Below are positions 53,146 through 64,000 of a stretch of DNA of 64,000 nt, in pieces. Both the position numbers and the translations under genes were made by a program. Positions within the stretch are counted from its first letter, which is position 1. Each line of letters starts with the position of its first letter. The notes beneath the pieces are model-generated. The model was not told the DNA's origin, did not search any database, and saw only the letters and a list, made by a program, of their open reading frames with translations. Location: positions 124,001 to 188,000 of the forward strand of contig CAJXNC010000002.1 of assembly GCA_913056125.1 (NCBI GenBank), written 5' to 3'. The DNA is from an uncultured Altererythrobacter sp. (lineage in GTDB: Bacteria; Pseudomonadota; Alphaproteobacteria; Sphingomonadales; Sphingomonadaceae).

Positions 53146-53793
53146 CTATTGCTTCTCGAACGCTACGGTAATGTAGAGTTCGACTTCGTCGGCAACGCCG
53201 AACTGTGTGCCGAAAGAGACGCCCCACTGCGACCGCGAAATCGTGGTTGTGCCGTGGAAGCCGAGTGTTTCCGCCCGCGTCATCATGTTCGTGCCCATGC
53301 CTGCAAGTTCGGCCTGTATGGTGACCGGATGGGTCTGGCCGTTCAGCGTGAGATCGCCCGCTATTTCTGCCGTGGTGTCGGTCTGCTTGTTGATCGAGGT
53401 GGATACGAAGCGTGCCGGTGCAGGACTCGAGCCGAAGAAATCGGGTGCCGCACCATCGCGCCCGTCGCGCAGCAAATGGTCCTTGAGGCCCTGGCTCGGC
53501 ACCACGACCGACGCGATCGGGATCGTCACATCGACCGAGCTGTTGCCCATGTTCTCGGTGTCGAGAGTGAGCGTGCCGGCAACATCGCCGAAGATGCCGA
53601 AATAGTCGTTGAAGCCGAGGTGATTGACGCTCCAGCCGACCATGGAATGTCCTGCATCTGCGGCATAGTTGCCCGAAGTTGCTGCACTGGGATCCATTGC
53701 AGCGGGCGGCGGGGCGGGCTGGGCATGGAGCGCAGCCACGGAGAAGGTCGCGACGCTTGCAGCGGCGGCGACAGCAAGAATTTTCTTACGCAT
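53146..53793 (-). CDS. YceI-family periplasmic protein
   Basis: A 215-residue exported protein with a signal peptide (MRKKILAVAAAASVATFSVAALHAQ), then a Pro/Ala-rich linker and a lipocalin-like YceI domain. Family features are DAGHSMVGWSVNHLGFNDYFGIFGDVAG, DHLLRDGRDGAAPDFFG, GDLTLNGQTHPVTIQAEL and SRSQWGVSFGT. YceI proteins bind isoprenoids or amphiphiles. ATG 53793 was chosen because the signal peptide begins there. Confidence 0.9.
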   Translation of the reverse strand: MRKKILAVAAAASVATFSVAALHAQPAPPPAAMDPSAATSGNYAADAGHSMVGWSVNHLGFNDYFGIFGDVAGTLTLDTENMGNSSVDVTIPIASVVVPSQGLKDHLLRDGRDGAAPDFFGSSPAPARFVSTSINKQTDTTAEIAGDLTLNGQTHPVTIQAELAGMGTNMMTRAETLGFHGTTTISRSQWGVSFGTQFGVADEVELYITVAFEKQ

Positions 53794-53909
53794 TCGAGGG
53801 ATCCTCCCGATGGATTTGTCCCGAAGAGTGTGCCGAGGCACCGGGGCAAAGTCCACCGGGAATGATCTGGACTTTGGGCCGTAGAGGCCGCAATTTTGTC
53901 GCGAATTGT

Positions 53910-53933
53910 CGCGGGAGGCAGTCGCCTCCCGCG
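53910..53933 (-). terminator. Terminator-like hairpin after ilvC
   Basis: A perfect 10-bp stem, CGCGGGAGGC/GCCTCCCGCG, with the loop AGTC, begins one base past the ilvC stop. Only a weak T-rich stretch follows on the minus strand. It marks the end of the ilvBNC unit. Confidence 0.65.
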
Positions 53934-53934
53934 A

Positions 53935-54999
<1,065 letters not shown>

Positions 55000-55053
55000 T
55001 CAAATTCCGTGATGGTGCCGTTAGGCCGCGAATCGCTTCGCGGCTACAAAAAA

Positions 55054-55569
55054 TCAGGCGGCTTCCGGACCGCGCATCATGCCGACAATGCCCGTGCGGC
55101 CGACTTCGACCAGGCCGAGATCGCGCATGAGGGCGATGAAGCTGTCGATCTTGTCGGGCGGGCCGGTGATCTCGAAGATGAAGCTTTCGGTCGTCGTATC
55201 GACCGGGCGCGCTCGGAAGATATCGGCCAGGCGCAATGCCTCGACGCGCTTCTCGCCCGTGCCCGAGACCTTCACCAGCGCCAGTTCGCGCTCCACATGC
55301 GGGCCTGCCTGCGTCAGGTCGACCACGCGGTGCACCGGCACCAGCCGGTCGAGCTGGGCCTCGATCTGGTCGATCACCGCGGGCGGGCCATTGGTGACGA
55401 TGGTGATGCGGCTGACCGAGTGGTTCTCCGAAATGTCGGCCACTGTCAGGCTGTCGATATTGTATCCGCGCGCGGTGAACAGGCCGGCAATCTTGGCGAG
55501 GATACCCGCCTCATTGTCGACCGTGATCGTCAGCACGTGACGTTCGGATTCGCGATGCTGGATCTTCAT
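55054..55569 (-). CDS. ilvN: Acetolactate synthase small (regulatory) subunit
   Basis: A 171-residue regulatory partner of IlvB. The N-terminal ACT domain (HVLTITVDNEAGILAKIAGLFTARGYNIDSLTV) binds valine for feedback inhibition, and the C-terminal domain contains FIFEITGPPDKIDSFIALM. The ATG overlaps the ilvB stop (TGATG), giving tight coupling and equal synthesis. Confidence 0.96.
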   Translation of the reverse strand: MKIQHRESERHVLTITVDNEAGILAKIAGLFTARGYNIDSLTVADISENHSVSRITIVTNGPPAVIDQIEAQLDRLVPVHRVVDLTQAGPHVERELALVKVSGTGEKRVEALRLADIFRARPVDTTTESFIFEITGPPDKIDSFIALMRDLGLVEVGRTGIVGMMRGPEAA

Positions 55570-57311
55570 CACACCAGTGCCTTCGCTTCGTCTTCCATGG
55601 TTCCGGCGACCTGGTCGCCATAAAGCAGCATTTCGGTATGTGCCGCGCCGGAGGGGATCATCGGGAAGCAATTGGCCTCCTTCGACACCTGGCAATCGAC
55701 AATCACCGGGCCGTCATGTTCGATCATGGCCATGATGCCGGCATCGAGATCATCCTCGTCGGTGATGCGGATGCCCTTCCAGCCGTAAGCCTCTGCCAGC
55801 TTTACGAAATCGGGCAGGCTGTCCGAATAGGAGTTCGAATAGCGGCTTTCATAGGTCAGTTCCTGCCACTGGCGGACCATGCCCATATATTCATTGTTGA
55901 GGATGAACACCTTGACCGGCAGGCGGAACTGCGAGGCGGTGCCGAGTTCCTGGATGTTCATCTGGATCGAGGCTTCGCCGGCCACGTCGATCACCAGGCT
56001 GTCCGGATTGCCGAGCTGCGCGCCGATCGCGGCGGGCAGGCCGTAGCCCATCGTGCCGAGACCGCCCGAGGTCAGCCACCGGTTCGGGGCCATGAAGCCG
56101 AAATACTGAGCGGCCCACATCTGGTGCTGACCCACTTCGGTGGTGATGATCGGGTCGCGATCCTTGGTCAGCGCATGGAGGCGTTCGACCGCGAGTTGCG
56201 GCATGATCGCGTCCTTGCTGGCCGGATAGGCGAGGCTTTCGCGGGCCTTCCAGCCGGCAATGCGCGCCTTCCATTCGCCAAGGTCGGCTGCCTTGCGGCT
56301 GCCCCATGCCTCGATCAGCTGTTCGAGCACGGTGGCGCAGTCGCCGACAATGCCGAGATCGACGGGCACGACCTTGTTGATCGAGCTGCGATCGATATCG
56401 ATATGGATCTTCTTCGATTCCGGCGAGAAGGCGTCAAGGCGGCCGGTTACGCGGTCATCGAAGCGCGCACCGATATTCACCATCACATCGCACTGGTTCA
56501 TCGCCATGTTGGATTCCAGCGTGCCATGCATGCCAAGCATGCCGAGCCAGTCCGGGTGATCCGACGGGAAGGCGCCGAGACCCATCAGCGTGGAGGTCAG
56601 CGGCGCGCCGGTCAGTTCCTGCAGCTTGCGCAGGAGCTCCGAAGCGCGCGGGCCCGAATTGATCACGCCGCCGCCCGTATAGAAGATCGGGCGCTTGGCA
56701 TTGGCGATCATTTCGATCGCTTCGCCGATCTCGTCTGCCGGGGCGACCACGCGCGGATTATAGCGCTTCGGGCGCTGCGCAGGGCCATCCTGCAACGCGG
56801 CAGTCGCGACCTGTACGTTCTTGGGGATGTCGATCACGACAGGGCCGGGCCGACCGGTGGTGGCGATCTCGAAAGCCTCTTCAACCGTGGAGGCGAGTTC
56901 GGACGGGTCCTTCACCAGATAGTTGTGCTTGGTGCAGTGACGCGTCAGGCCGATCGTATCGGCTTCCTGGAAGGCATCGGTGCCGATCAGGTTCGTGGCG
57001 ACCTGTCCGGTGATGACCACCAGCGGGATGGAATCGAGGAAGGCGTCGGCAATGCCGGTGATGGCATTGGTTGCGCCAGGGCCGGAGGTGACGAGGACGA
57101 CGCCGGGCTTGCCGGTCGATCGGGCATAGCCTTCCGCCGCATGGGCCGCGCCGGCCTCGTGACGCACGAGGATGTGGCGGATGCGCTGGTCGGAAAACAG
57201 TTCGTCATAAATCGGAAGCACTGCGCCGCCGGGATAGCCGAACACGAATTCGACACCCTGCCGCACCAGCGTTTCGCACAATATCGCAGCACCGCTGCGT
57301 TCTTCAGCCAC
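55569..57311 (-). CDS. ilvB: Acetolactate synthase large subunit
   Basis: TPP- and FAD-dependent catalytic subunit, 580 residues. It shows [17 protein letters not shown] with the catalytic Glu in [36 protein letters not shown], and the C-terminal TPP/Mg motif around [18 protein letters not shown] with [13 protein letters not shown]. The GTG at 57311 has GGAGA about nine bases upstream and fits the family start. Its own promoter lies just after miaA. Confidence 0.96.
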   Translation of the reverse strand: MAEERSGAAILCETLVRQGVEFVFGYPGGAVLPIYDELFSDQRIRHILVRHEAGAAHAAEGYARSTGKPGVVLVTSGPGATNAITGIADAFLDSIPLVVITGQVATNLIGTDAFQEADTIGLTRHCTKHNYLVKDPSELASTVEEAFEIATTGRPGPVVIDIPKNVQVATAALQDGPAQRPKRYNPRVVAPADEIGEAIEMIANAKRPIFYTGGGVINSGPRASELLRKLQELTGAPLTSTLMGLGAFPSDHPDWLGMLGMHGTLESNMAMNQCDVMVNIGARFDDRVTGRLDAFSPESKKIHIDIDRSSINKVVPVDLGIVGDCATVLEQLIEAWGSRKAADLGEWKARIAGWKARESLAYPASKDAIMPQLAVERLHALTKDRDPIITTEVGQHQMWAAQYFGFMAPNRWLTSGGLGTMGYGLPAAIGAQLGNPDSLVIDVAGEASIQMNIQELGTASQFRLPVKVFILNNEYMGMVRQWQELTYESRYSNSYSDSLPDFVKLAEAYGWKGIRITDEDDLDAGIMAMIEHDGPVIVDCQVSKEANCFPMIPSGAAHTEMLLYGDQVAGTMEDEAKALV

Positions 57312-57412
57312 TTTAGCTTCTCCTGGCGATTGCCCTGTTGGAAATGATTGGCCCGACACGATCGCTCGCGCCGGGCCTCTCCTCCCCAACTGGAAAACTC
57401 GAATTGGGCGCC

Positions 57413-57441
57413 CTGCTATGCGACAGGAAATGTCCTGTCAA
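57413..57441 (-). promoter_or_regulatory. ilvB promoter with internal palindrome
   Basis: On the minus strand a perfect TTGACA (57441-57436) is followed after 17 bases by TAGCAG (57418-57413). The spacer and -35 are overlaid by the inverted repeat GACAGGA-4-TCCTGTC (57422-57439), which could be an operator. The site begins seven bases past the miaA stop. Confidence 0.5.
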
Positions 57442-57447
57442 CCCCCG

Positions 57448-58392
57448 CTAGAAAAATAATATTTCAAACTGTGATCTCAAATCGACATTTTCTGGCGTGA
57501 TGCGAGGCCAATCTTGCGGCGGCTGGTGGCGGAACCACGTAAACTGCCGTTTCGCGTAATTCCGCGTCGCCTGCTGGCCCTTTTCGATAGCTTCATCGCG
57601 GCTCCACTGTTTGTGCAGCCAGCCGGCGATTTCGGGAACGCCGATGGCGCGCATGACGGGCAGGCCGGGGTCGAGATCGCGTGCCAGCAGCGCCTCGACC
57701 TCCTCGACTGCACCCTGATCGAGCATGCGGGTGAACCGTGCGTCGCAGCGCTCATAGAGCTCGGCGCGTTCGGGCAGCAGGACCAGAGGGGCGAGCGTGA
57801 TGCGCGCGGCAATCCCGCCTTCCATTTCCTCCTGCCAGGCAGACAGGGTTCGCCCAGTGGAGCGGACCACTTCGAGCGCACGGGCAATGCGCTGGCTGTC
57901 GCCCGGATTGAGCAGGGCCGCGCGCTCGGGATCCTCCTCTTGCAAGGCCTCCCAGGCTGCGGCGCGGGGAAGGGCGCGGACCCGCTCGCGTATATCGGGG
58001 TCGATTTCGGGGATCGGGGCAATGCCGTCTAGCAGCGTGCGCATGTAGAGCCCGGTGCCGCCGACCAGGATCGGGATGGCCTCCGCCGCATGGGCAGCAT
58101 CGATTTCCTTGGTTGCCGCCTCTGCCCAATCCGCTGCTGAACAGGGGTCGTCGCCGTCCCAGCTTCCGAACAGGCGATGCTCAATACCACGCATCTCTTT
58201 CTTGGTCGGGCGGGCGCTCAGCACGGCAAGATCGGCATAGACCTGCGCGCTGTCGGCATTGATGACCACGGCCTTGCGGCCCACCTTCTTCAGCGCCAAA
58301 GCCAGCTTGACGGCGAGATCGCTCTTGCCGCTTGCTGTTGGCCCTGCAATGAGCGCCACCAAATTGCTGACCGGAGACTCACCCTTGCTCAT
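57448..58392 (-). CDS. miaA: tRNA dimethylallyltransferase MiaA
   Basis: Adds an isopentenyl group to A37 of tRNAs reading UNN codons. Walker A is GPTASGKSD (residues 17-25), followed by [20 protein letters not shown], the [15 protein letters not shown] substrate loop, and [14 protein letters not shown] near the C-terminus. Length is 314 residues from ATG 58392. A longer frame reaching 58734 only mirrors serB. It is divergent from serB with overlapping starts. Confidence 0.94.
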   Translation of the reverse strand: MSKGESPVSNLVALIAGPTASGKSDLAVKLALALKKVGRKAVVINADSAQVYADLAVLSARPTKKEMRGIEHRLFGSWDGDDPCSAADWAEAATKEIDAAHAAEAIPILVGGTGLYMRTLLDGIAPIPEIDPDIRERVRALPRAAAWEALQEEDPERAALLNPGDSQRIARALEVVRSTGRTLSAWQEEMEGGIAARITLAPLVLLPERAELYERCDARFTRMLDQGAVEEVEALLARDLDPGLPVMRAIGVPEIAGWLHKQWSRDEAIEKGQQATRNYAKRQFTWFRHQPPQDWPRITPENVDLRSQFEILFF

Positions 58393-59269
58393 TGCGCGCC
58401 TGATAGCAGACCCGAAGACGCTGGAAACGCGTCTTGATGCGGCGAGCGCAGCTCTTTCCGAAGCGGGCCTGCCGATTGCCCATGCGCAGATGCTCGATTT
58501 CTGCAGCGATGTGCTGCAGCTCGAACTGCCAGGCGATGACATGGCCACGTTGCGCAATGTGCTGGACGAACATTTTGCACCTTCCGATGCGATCATATCG
58601 CGCGATTTCATCCGCGTACCGGACCTCTTCGTCTCGGACATGGACTCGACCATGATCGGACAGGAATGCATCGACGAACTTGCCGACTTCGCCGATCTCA
58701 AGCCGCAGATCGCCGCCATCACCGAGCGCGCCATGCAGGGCGAACTCGACTTCGAAAGCGCACTGCGTGAACGCGTAGGCCTGCTTGAAGGGCTGGAGGA
58801 AGAAGCGATCTACCGCTGCCTCGAAGAGCGCGTCCAGCCGACCGATGGGGCCAAGGTGCTGGTCGAGACTTTGCGCTCCAAGGGTTGCCGCTCGGTGCTG
58901 GTGACCGGCGGTTTCCATCACTTCGCCGATGTGATCGCCACCCGGTTGGGGTTTGATCGCGTGGTCGGTAATCGCCTCGAAGTCGTTGGCGGCAAGCTGA
59001 CCGGCGGGCTGGCTGGCCCGATCACCGACAGCTCCACCAAGAAGGCCGTGCTGCTCGAGGAACTGGGCGAACTTGGCGAAAATGCTCACAGCATGGGTGC
59101 TGGCGACGGAGCAAATGACATCCCCATGCTACAGGCATCGACCTATGGCATCGCCTATTACGCCAAGCCCAAGGCACGCGAGGCCGCCAATGGCTGGGTC
59201 GATCGTGGAGACCTGACTGCTTTGCTCAAGCTGCTCGAAGTACCAGAAACCGAGTGGGTCGTCGGCTGA
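58385..59269 (+). CDS. serB: Phosphoserine phosphatase SerB
   Basis: Last step of serine synthesis; HAD-family phosphatase of 294 residues. The catalytic DxDST motif is D85-M-D87-S88-T89; [19 protein letters not shown] and [10 protein letters not shown] are motifs II and III. Start TTG 58385 is preferred because GGAG lies eight bases upstream. An ATG at 58349 lacks a ribosome site. With the TTG start the gene overlaps the divergent miaA start by eight bases. Confidence 0.92.
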   Translation: MLIARLIADPKTLETRLDAASAALSEAGLPIAHAQMLDFCSDVLQLELPGDDMATLRNVLDEHFAPSDAIISRDFIRVPDLFVSDMDSTMIGQECIDELADFADLKPQIAAITERAMQGELDFESALRERVGLLEGLEEEAIYRCLEERVQPTDGAKVLVETLRSKGCRSVLVTGGFHHFADVIATRLGFDRVVGNRLEVVGGKLTGGLAGPITDSSTKKAVLLEELGELGENAHSMGAGDGANDIPMLQASTYGIAYYAKPKAREAANGWVDRGDLTALLKLLEVPETEWVVG

Positions 59270-59278
59270 GCCAAGGTC

Positions 59279-59863
59279 CTAGGCATGCCTGCGGCTGTGG
59301 CCCACGCGCCAGGCTGCAATCCTGATCAGCAGTGCGATCACCGCAATCGAGAAGAGGGCGAGCCCTGCCGTGGCTTCGTCCGGGTCGCCGATGCGCGAGG
59401 CATAGGCGAGGGCGAAGGCCAGCCAGACGACATGCATGCCGGTCGTGTGGAGCCATTTCCACTTGCGGCCCAGCGTGCGGTAGCCCCAGCGATTGGATGT
59501 CAGCGCCATCGCATAGATTAGCGCATAGACCGCGAATCCGGGCAGCAATCCAACGAGCGGTACCTCTTCGGGACTTACAGCGAGGAAGGTCAGCAGTGCG
59601 TAGAGATGGAATGTGTGCGTGGTCGCAAAGGCAAGGCCGAAATATTTGCGCTCTCGCAGAAAGTTGCTGGTCAGCTTGCTTGGGCGAATTTTGACCAGAG
59701 AAGATGCGACATAGGCGATGATGAAGAATGGAAAGCCGATCCTGGCCGTGTAGCGCGAGGCCATGGTCCAGGCCTCGACCTCGTCTGCGGAGGAATGCAG
59801 ACCCGCTAGTAGCGCCAGGCTTGCCAGCACGACAGCCAGTCCGATTGGCCAGTATTTGCGCAT
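59279..59863 (-). CDS. Ferric reductase-like transmembrane heme protein
   Basis: A 194-residue membrane protein with about six segments. Histidines in THTFHLYALL and HTTGMHVVWLAF are placed as heme ligands of the ferric-reductase-like/MsrQ membrane domain, and RKYFGLAFA precedes the first. It lacks cytoplasmic FAD/NAD domains, so a partner must supply electrons. No msrP-like gene is nearby. Confidence 0.75.
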   Translation of the reverse strand: MRKYWPIGLAVVLASLALLAGLHSSADEVEAWTMASRYTARIGFPFFIIAYVASSLVKIRPSKLTSNFLRERKYFGLAFATTHTFHLYALLTFLAVSPEEVPLVGLLPGFAVYALIYAMALTSNRWGYRTLGRKWKWLHTTGMHVVWLAFALAYASRIGDPDEATAGLALFSIAVIALLIRIAAWRVGHSRRHA

Positions 59864-59891
59864 GTCCTCCTCCCCAGAGTGAGCGCCGCTT

Positions 59892-61517
59892 CTACTCAGC
59901 TACCCCGCCTGAGAAAGATACGTATTCGAGCGGATGCTGCCCATAAGGATTGGGCGTCCAGCCCTGTACGCGTGTATCACGCAGGAAATTGTTCTTGGCC
60001 CAGAAAAGGGGGATTACCGGCAGGTCTTGCAGCATGACCGCCTCTGCATCCTGCAGCAATTCGGTTCGGCGATCCAAGTCGCCTTCGGTTTCCGCCGACC
60101 TGATCAGGCGATTGAAATCTGTGTTGTCCCAATTGCCCAAATTCCGAGATCCGCCCGTGCGGAAGGCTTCCAGTGCGCCGAACTGGTCGGGCCCCTGGAC
60201 GAGGCTTGCGCGCACCATGTCGAAGTTGCTGCCGAGTATGGCGTCAAGATAAACCCGCCATTCCTGGTTGTAGATGCCGACATCGATTCCGAGGCCCGTG
60301 CGCCACATCTCCTGGATTGCCTGGGCAATCTTGCTGTGCGACTCACTCGTATTGATGAGGATCTCGAAATGCGGGAAGCCCTCGCCGTTGGGGTAGCCGG
60401 CTTCGGCCAGCAATTCCCGCGCCCTGTCCAGATCGTAATCGAGTACTTCGGCTGTCTCGTAGCCCGGATAGCCCGGCGGCATGTAACCGGTTGCAGCTGT
60501 TTCACCGCCACGTGTGACCCGGTCGACCAGCAATTCGCGGTCGATCGCGTAAGAAAGGGCTTGGCGCACACGGACATCGTCGAGCGGCGGCTTGGCGACA
60601 TTCATCATGTAGAAATAGGGCCGCAGCGCCGGTTCTCTGACGAGGGTAGCCAGATCCTCCTCGATATAGACCGGAACGCGGTCGGGCGGGATCGATCCGG
60701 TCACGTGCAGGCGCCCGTCGAGGAACAGGTTTTCCTCCGTGTTGAGATTTTCGATCGGGTACCAGCGGGCGCCGTTGAGGGCGACAGCATCGGCATTCCA
60801 GTAATTCTCGCTCTTGCGCATTTCGAGGACTTGGTTGGTGCGCCAATCGGTCATCACGAACGGCCCGTTGCCGACGAAGTTCTCCACTGTCGTCCACGGG
60901 TTCTGCCGGTCGGTCGAGGAACCATGCGCCTCGATCGCACGCTGTGACAGCGGGGCAAGGGTGGGCCCGGAGACAAGGTAAAGGAATGTCGGATCCGGGC
61001 GGCTCAGTTCGACGACAAGTGTGTAATCGTCGGGGGCACTGACGCCGACCTGCGAAAAATCGTCGATCTGTCCGAGATTATAGGCCTCTGAGTTGCGGAT
61101 ATGGTAGAAATAGGAGCTGTCCTGCGCCCCCAGTTCCGGGCTCAGGAAGCGGCTCCAGCTATAGATGAAGTCTTGCGCCGTTACCGGATCGCCATTGGAG
61201 AAGCGCGCGTCCTCGCGCAGGTGGAAGGTCCAGAGGGTCAGGCCCTCATTGCTTTCCCAGCTTTCCGCGACGCCCGGTTGAAAGACTTCGAGATTGCTCG
61301 GATCGAAATTGACGAGGCCTTCGAGCAGTTCGCCGAGGATCTTGCGTTCGGGATTTCCGGTGGCGATGTGCGGATCGAGCGTTTGCGGCTCGCCGCCATT
61401 GCCGATCAGGATGATGCCTTCTCGCGCTGCGATATCGGTTTCTCTCTCACCCGATCCGCATGCAGCGGTAATCAGGCCAAGGGCAAGCAAGGCGGCAAAG
61501 CGCAAGGTCGTTCGCAT
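59892..61517 (-). CDS. Oligopeptide ABC transporter substrate-binding lipoprotein (OppA-like)
   Basis: A 541-residue protein with a lipoprotein signal peptide (lipobox ITAAC). The family 5 solute-binding domain shows GGEPQTLDPHIATGNPERKILGELLEGLV, WTFHLREDARFSNGDPVTAQDFIYSWSR, GNGPFVMTDW and DVRVRQALSYAIDRELLV. It probably binds peptides. No permease or ATPase genes are adjacent on either side within the window, so it is an orphan receptor here. Confidence 0.9.
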   Translation of the reverse strand: MRTTLRFAALLALGLITAACGSGERETDIAAREGIILIGNGGEPQTLDPHIATGNPERKILGELLEGLVNFDPSNLEVFQPGVAESWESNEGLTLWTFHLREDARFSNGDPVTAQDFIYSWSRFLSPELGAQDSSYFYHIRNSEAYNLGQIDDFSQVGVSAPDDYTLVVELSRPDPTFLYLVSGPTLAPLSQRAIEAHGSSTDRQNPWTTVENFVGNGPFVMTDWRTNQVLEMRKSENYWNADAVALNGARWYPIENLNTEENLFLDGRLHVTGSIPPDRVPVYIEEDLATLVREPALRPYFYMMNVAKPPLDDVRVRQALSYAIDRELLVDRVTRGGETAATGYMPPGYPGYETAEVLDYDLDRARELLAEAGYPNGEGFPHFEILINTSESHSKIAQAIQEMWRTGLGIDVGIYNQEWRVYLDAILGSNFDMVRASLVQGPDQFGALEAFRTGGSRNLGNWDNTDFNRLIRSAETEGDLDRRTELLQDAEAVMLQDLPVIPLFWAKNNFLRDTRVQGWTPNPYGQHPLEYVSFSGGVAE

Positions 61518-61629
61518 CAAGGGCAGTCTCCTGTTGGCACAATGGAGACATGGCTCGCGATCCAATGCAAGCACGTTAGTGCCTATGTTTGCCGTTCTTA
61601 CCGGGGTTGGCCCCTCAGCCTGTGGTCGC

Positions 61630-63864
<2,235 letters not shown>

Positions 63865-63948
63865 GAGTGCGCCCTTAGCGAGCAAGGATGAGAGTCGCCA
63901 GCCCCACCATGCTTGACCACGCGCTCTGTCCCCGCCAAACCGTCGCCC

Positions 63949-64000
63949 ATGTCGGACAATAGTGCGAAAATCGCCGAATTGAGCTTTGAAGATGCGCTTA
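63949..64000 (+). CDS. xseB: Exodeoxyribonuclease VII small subunit (partial)
   Basis: Only the first 17 codons are present ([17 protein letters not shown]) before the window ends. The ELSFEDAL start is characteristic of XseB, and no other common protein begins this way. It is divergent from purL with an 84-base gap. Confidence 0.7.
   Translation, partial: MSDNSAKIAELSFEDAL

Noticed and set aside
55638-57347. Long open frame on the plus strand opposite ilvB (about 569 codons)
   Set aside because: It is the mirror of a well-conserved gene in GC-rich DNA. Its composition (His/Asp/Arg/Gly-rich, no motif) is that of an antisense shadow.

Overview
The window is GC-rich, gene-dense chromosomal DNA from an alphaproteobacterium, most likely Sphingomonadales of the Erythrobacteraceae type. 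Supporting signs are the 6S RNA site between zapA and fau, LexA boxes of the GAAC-N7-GAAC type, an imuA/imuB/dnaE2 mutasome, a PrsK/PrsR/PrsT set and a branched-chain keto acid dehydrogenase operon. No prophage, insertion sequence or CRISPR array was seen; most of the stretch is core metabolism. Names come from reading protein motifs and gene order, not from database searches.

Layout. 1-4.8 kb: the tail of a membrane protein, thyA, and bkdA1-bkdA2-bkdB behind a good sigma-70 promoter. 4.9-6.6 kb: tRNA-Asp, a DUF2842 protein, fau, the 6S RNA site, zapA and a small coiled-coil protein. 6.7-12.6 kb: tkt-gap-pgk (preceded by a short coupled ORF), a lipoprotein, thiE and a YdcF/SanA-like protein. 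12.6-17.4 kb: an exported protein, efp, suhB, tRNA-Leu, a shortened GT61-like protein and an SLC13 permease. 17.4-24.7 kb: a PEP-CTERM-type exopolysaccharide control operon (sugar transferase, histidine kinase PrsK, sigma-54 activator PrsR, TPR protein PrsT). 24.8-29.9 kb: transporters, panB and a stress protein.

30.0-38.3 kb: the SOS mutasome, with imuA-imuB and dnaE2 each under its own LexA box and separated by an opposing MFS transporter/dioxygenase pair. 38.3-47.5 kb: the phosphate regulon on the minus strand, in the order phoR, phosphate-selective porin, pstS, pstC, pstA, pstB, phoU, phoB, with PHO-box-like sites. 47.6-51.2 kb: two tRNA-Glu genes, recJ, an unrecognised protein and a stand-alone AHH-type nuclease-like protein.

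51.2-57.4 kb: branched-chain amino acid synthesis, with leuA behind a leucine-rich leader and attenuator-like stem, a YceI protein, and ilvB-ilvN-ilvC. With the bkd genes at the left end, the window holds both synthesis and breakdown of branched-chain compounds. 57.4-64 kb: miaA and serB (overlapping and divergent), a ferric-reductase-like membrane protein, an oligopeptide-binding lipoprotein, purL and the start of xseB.
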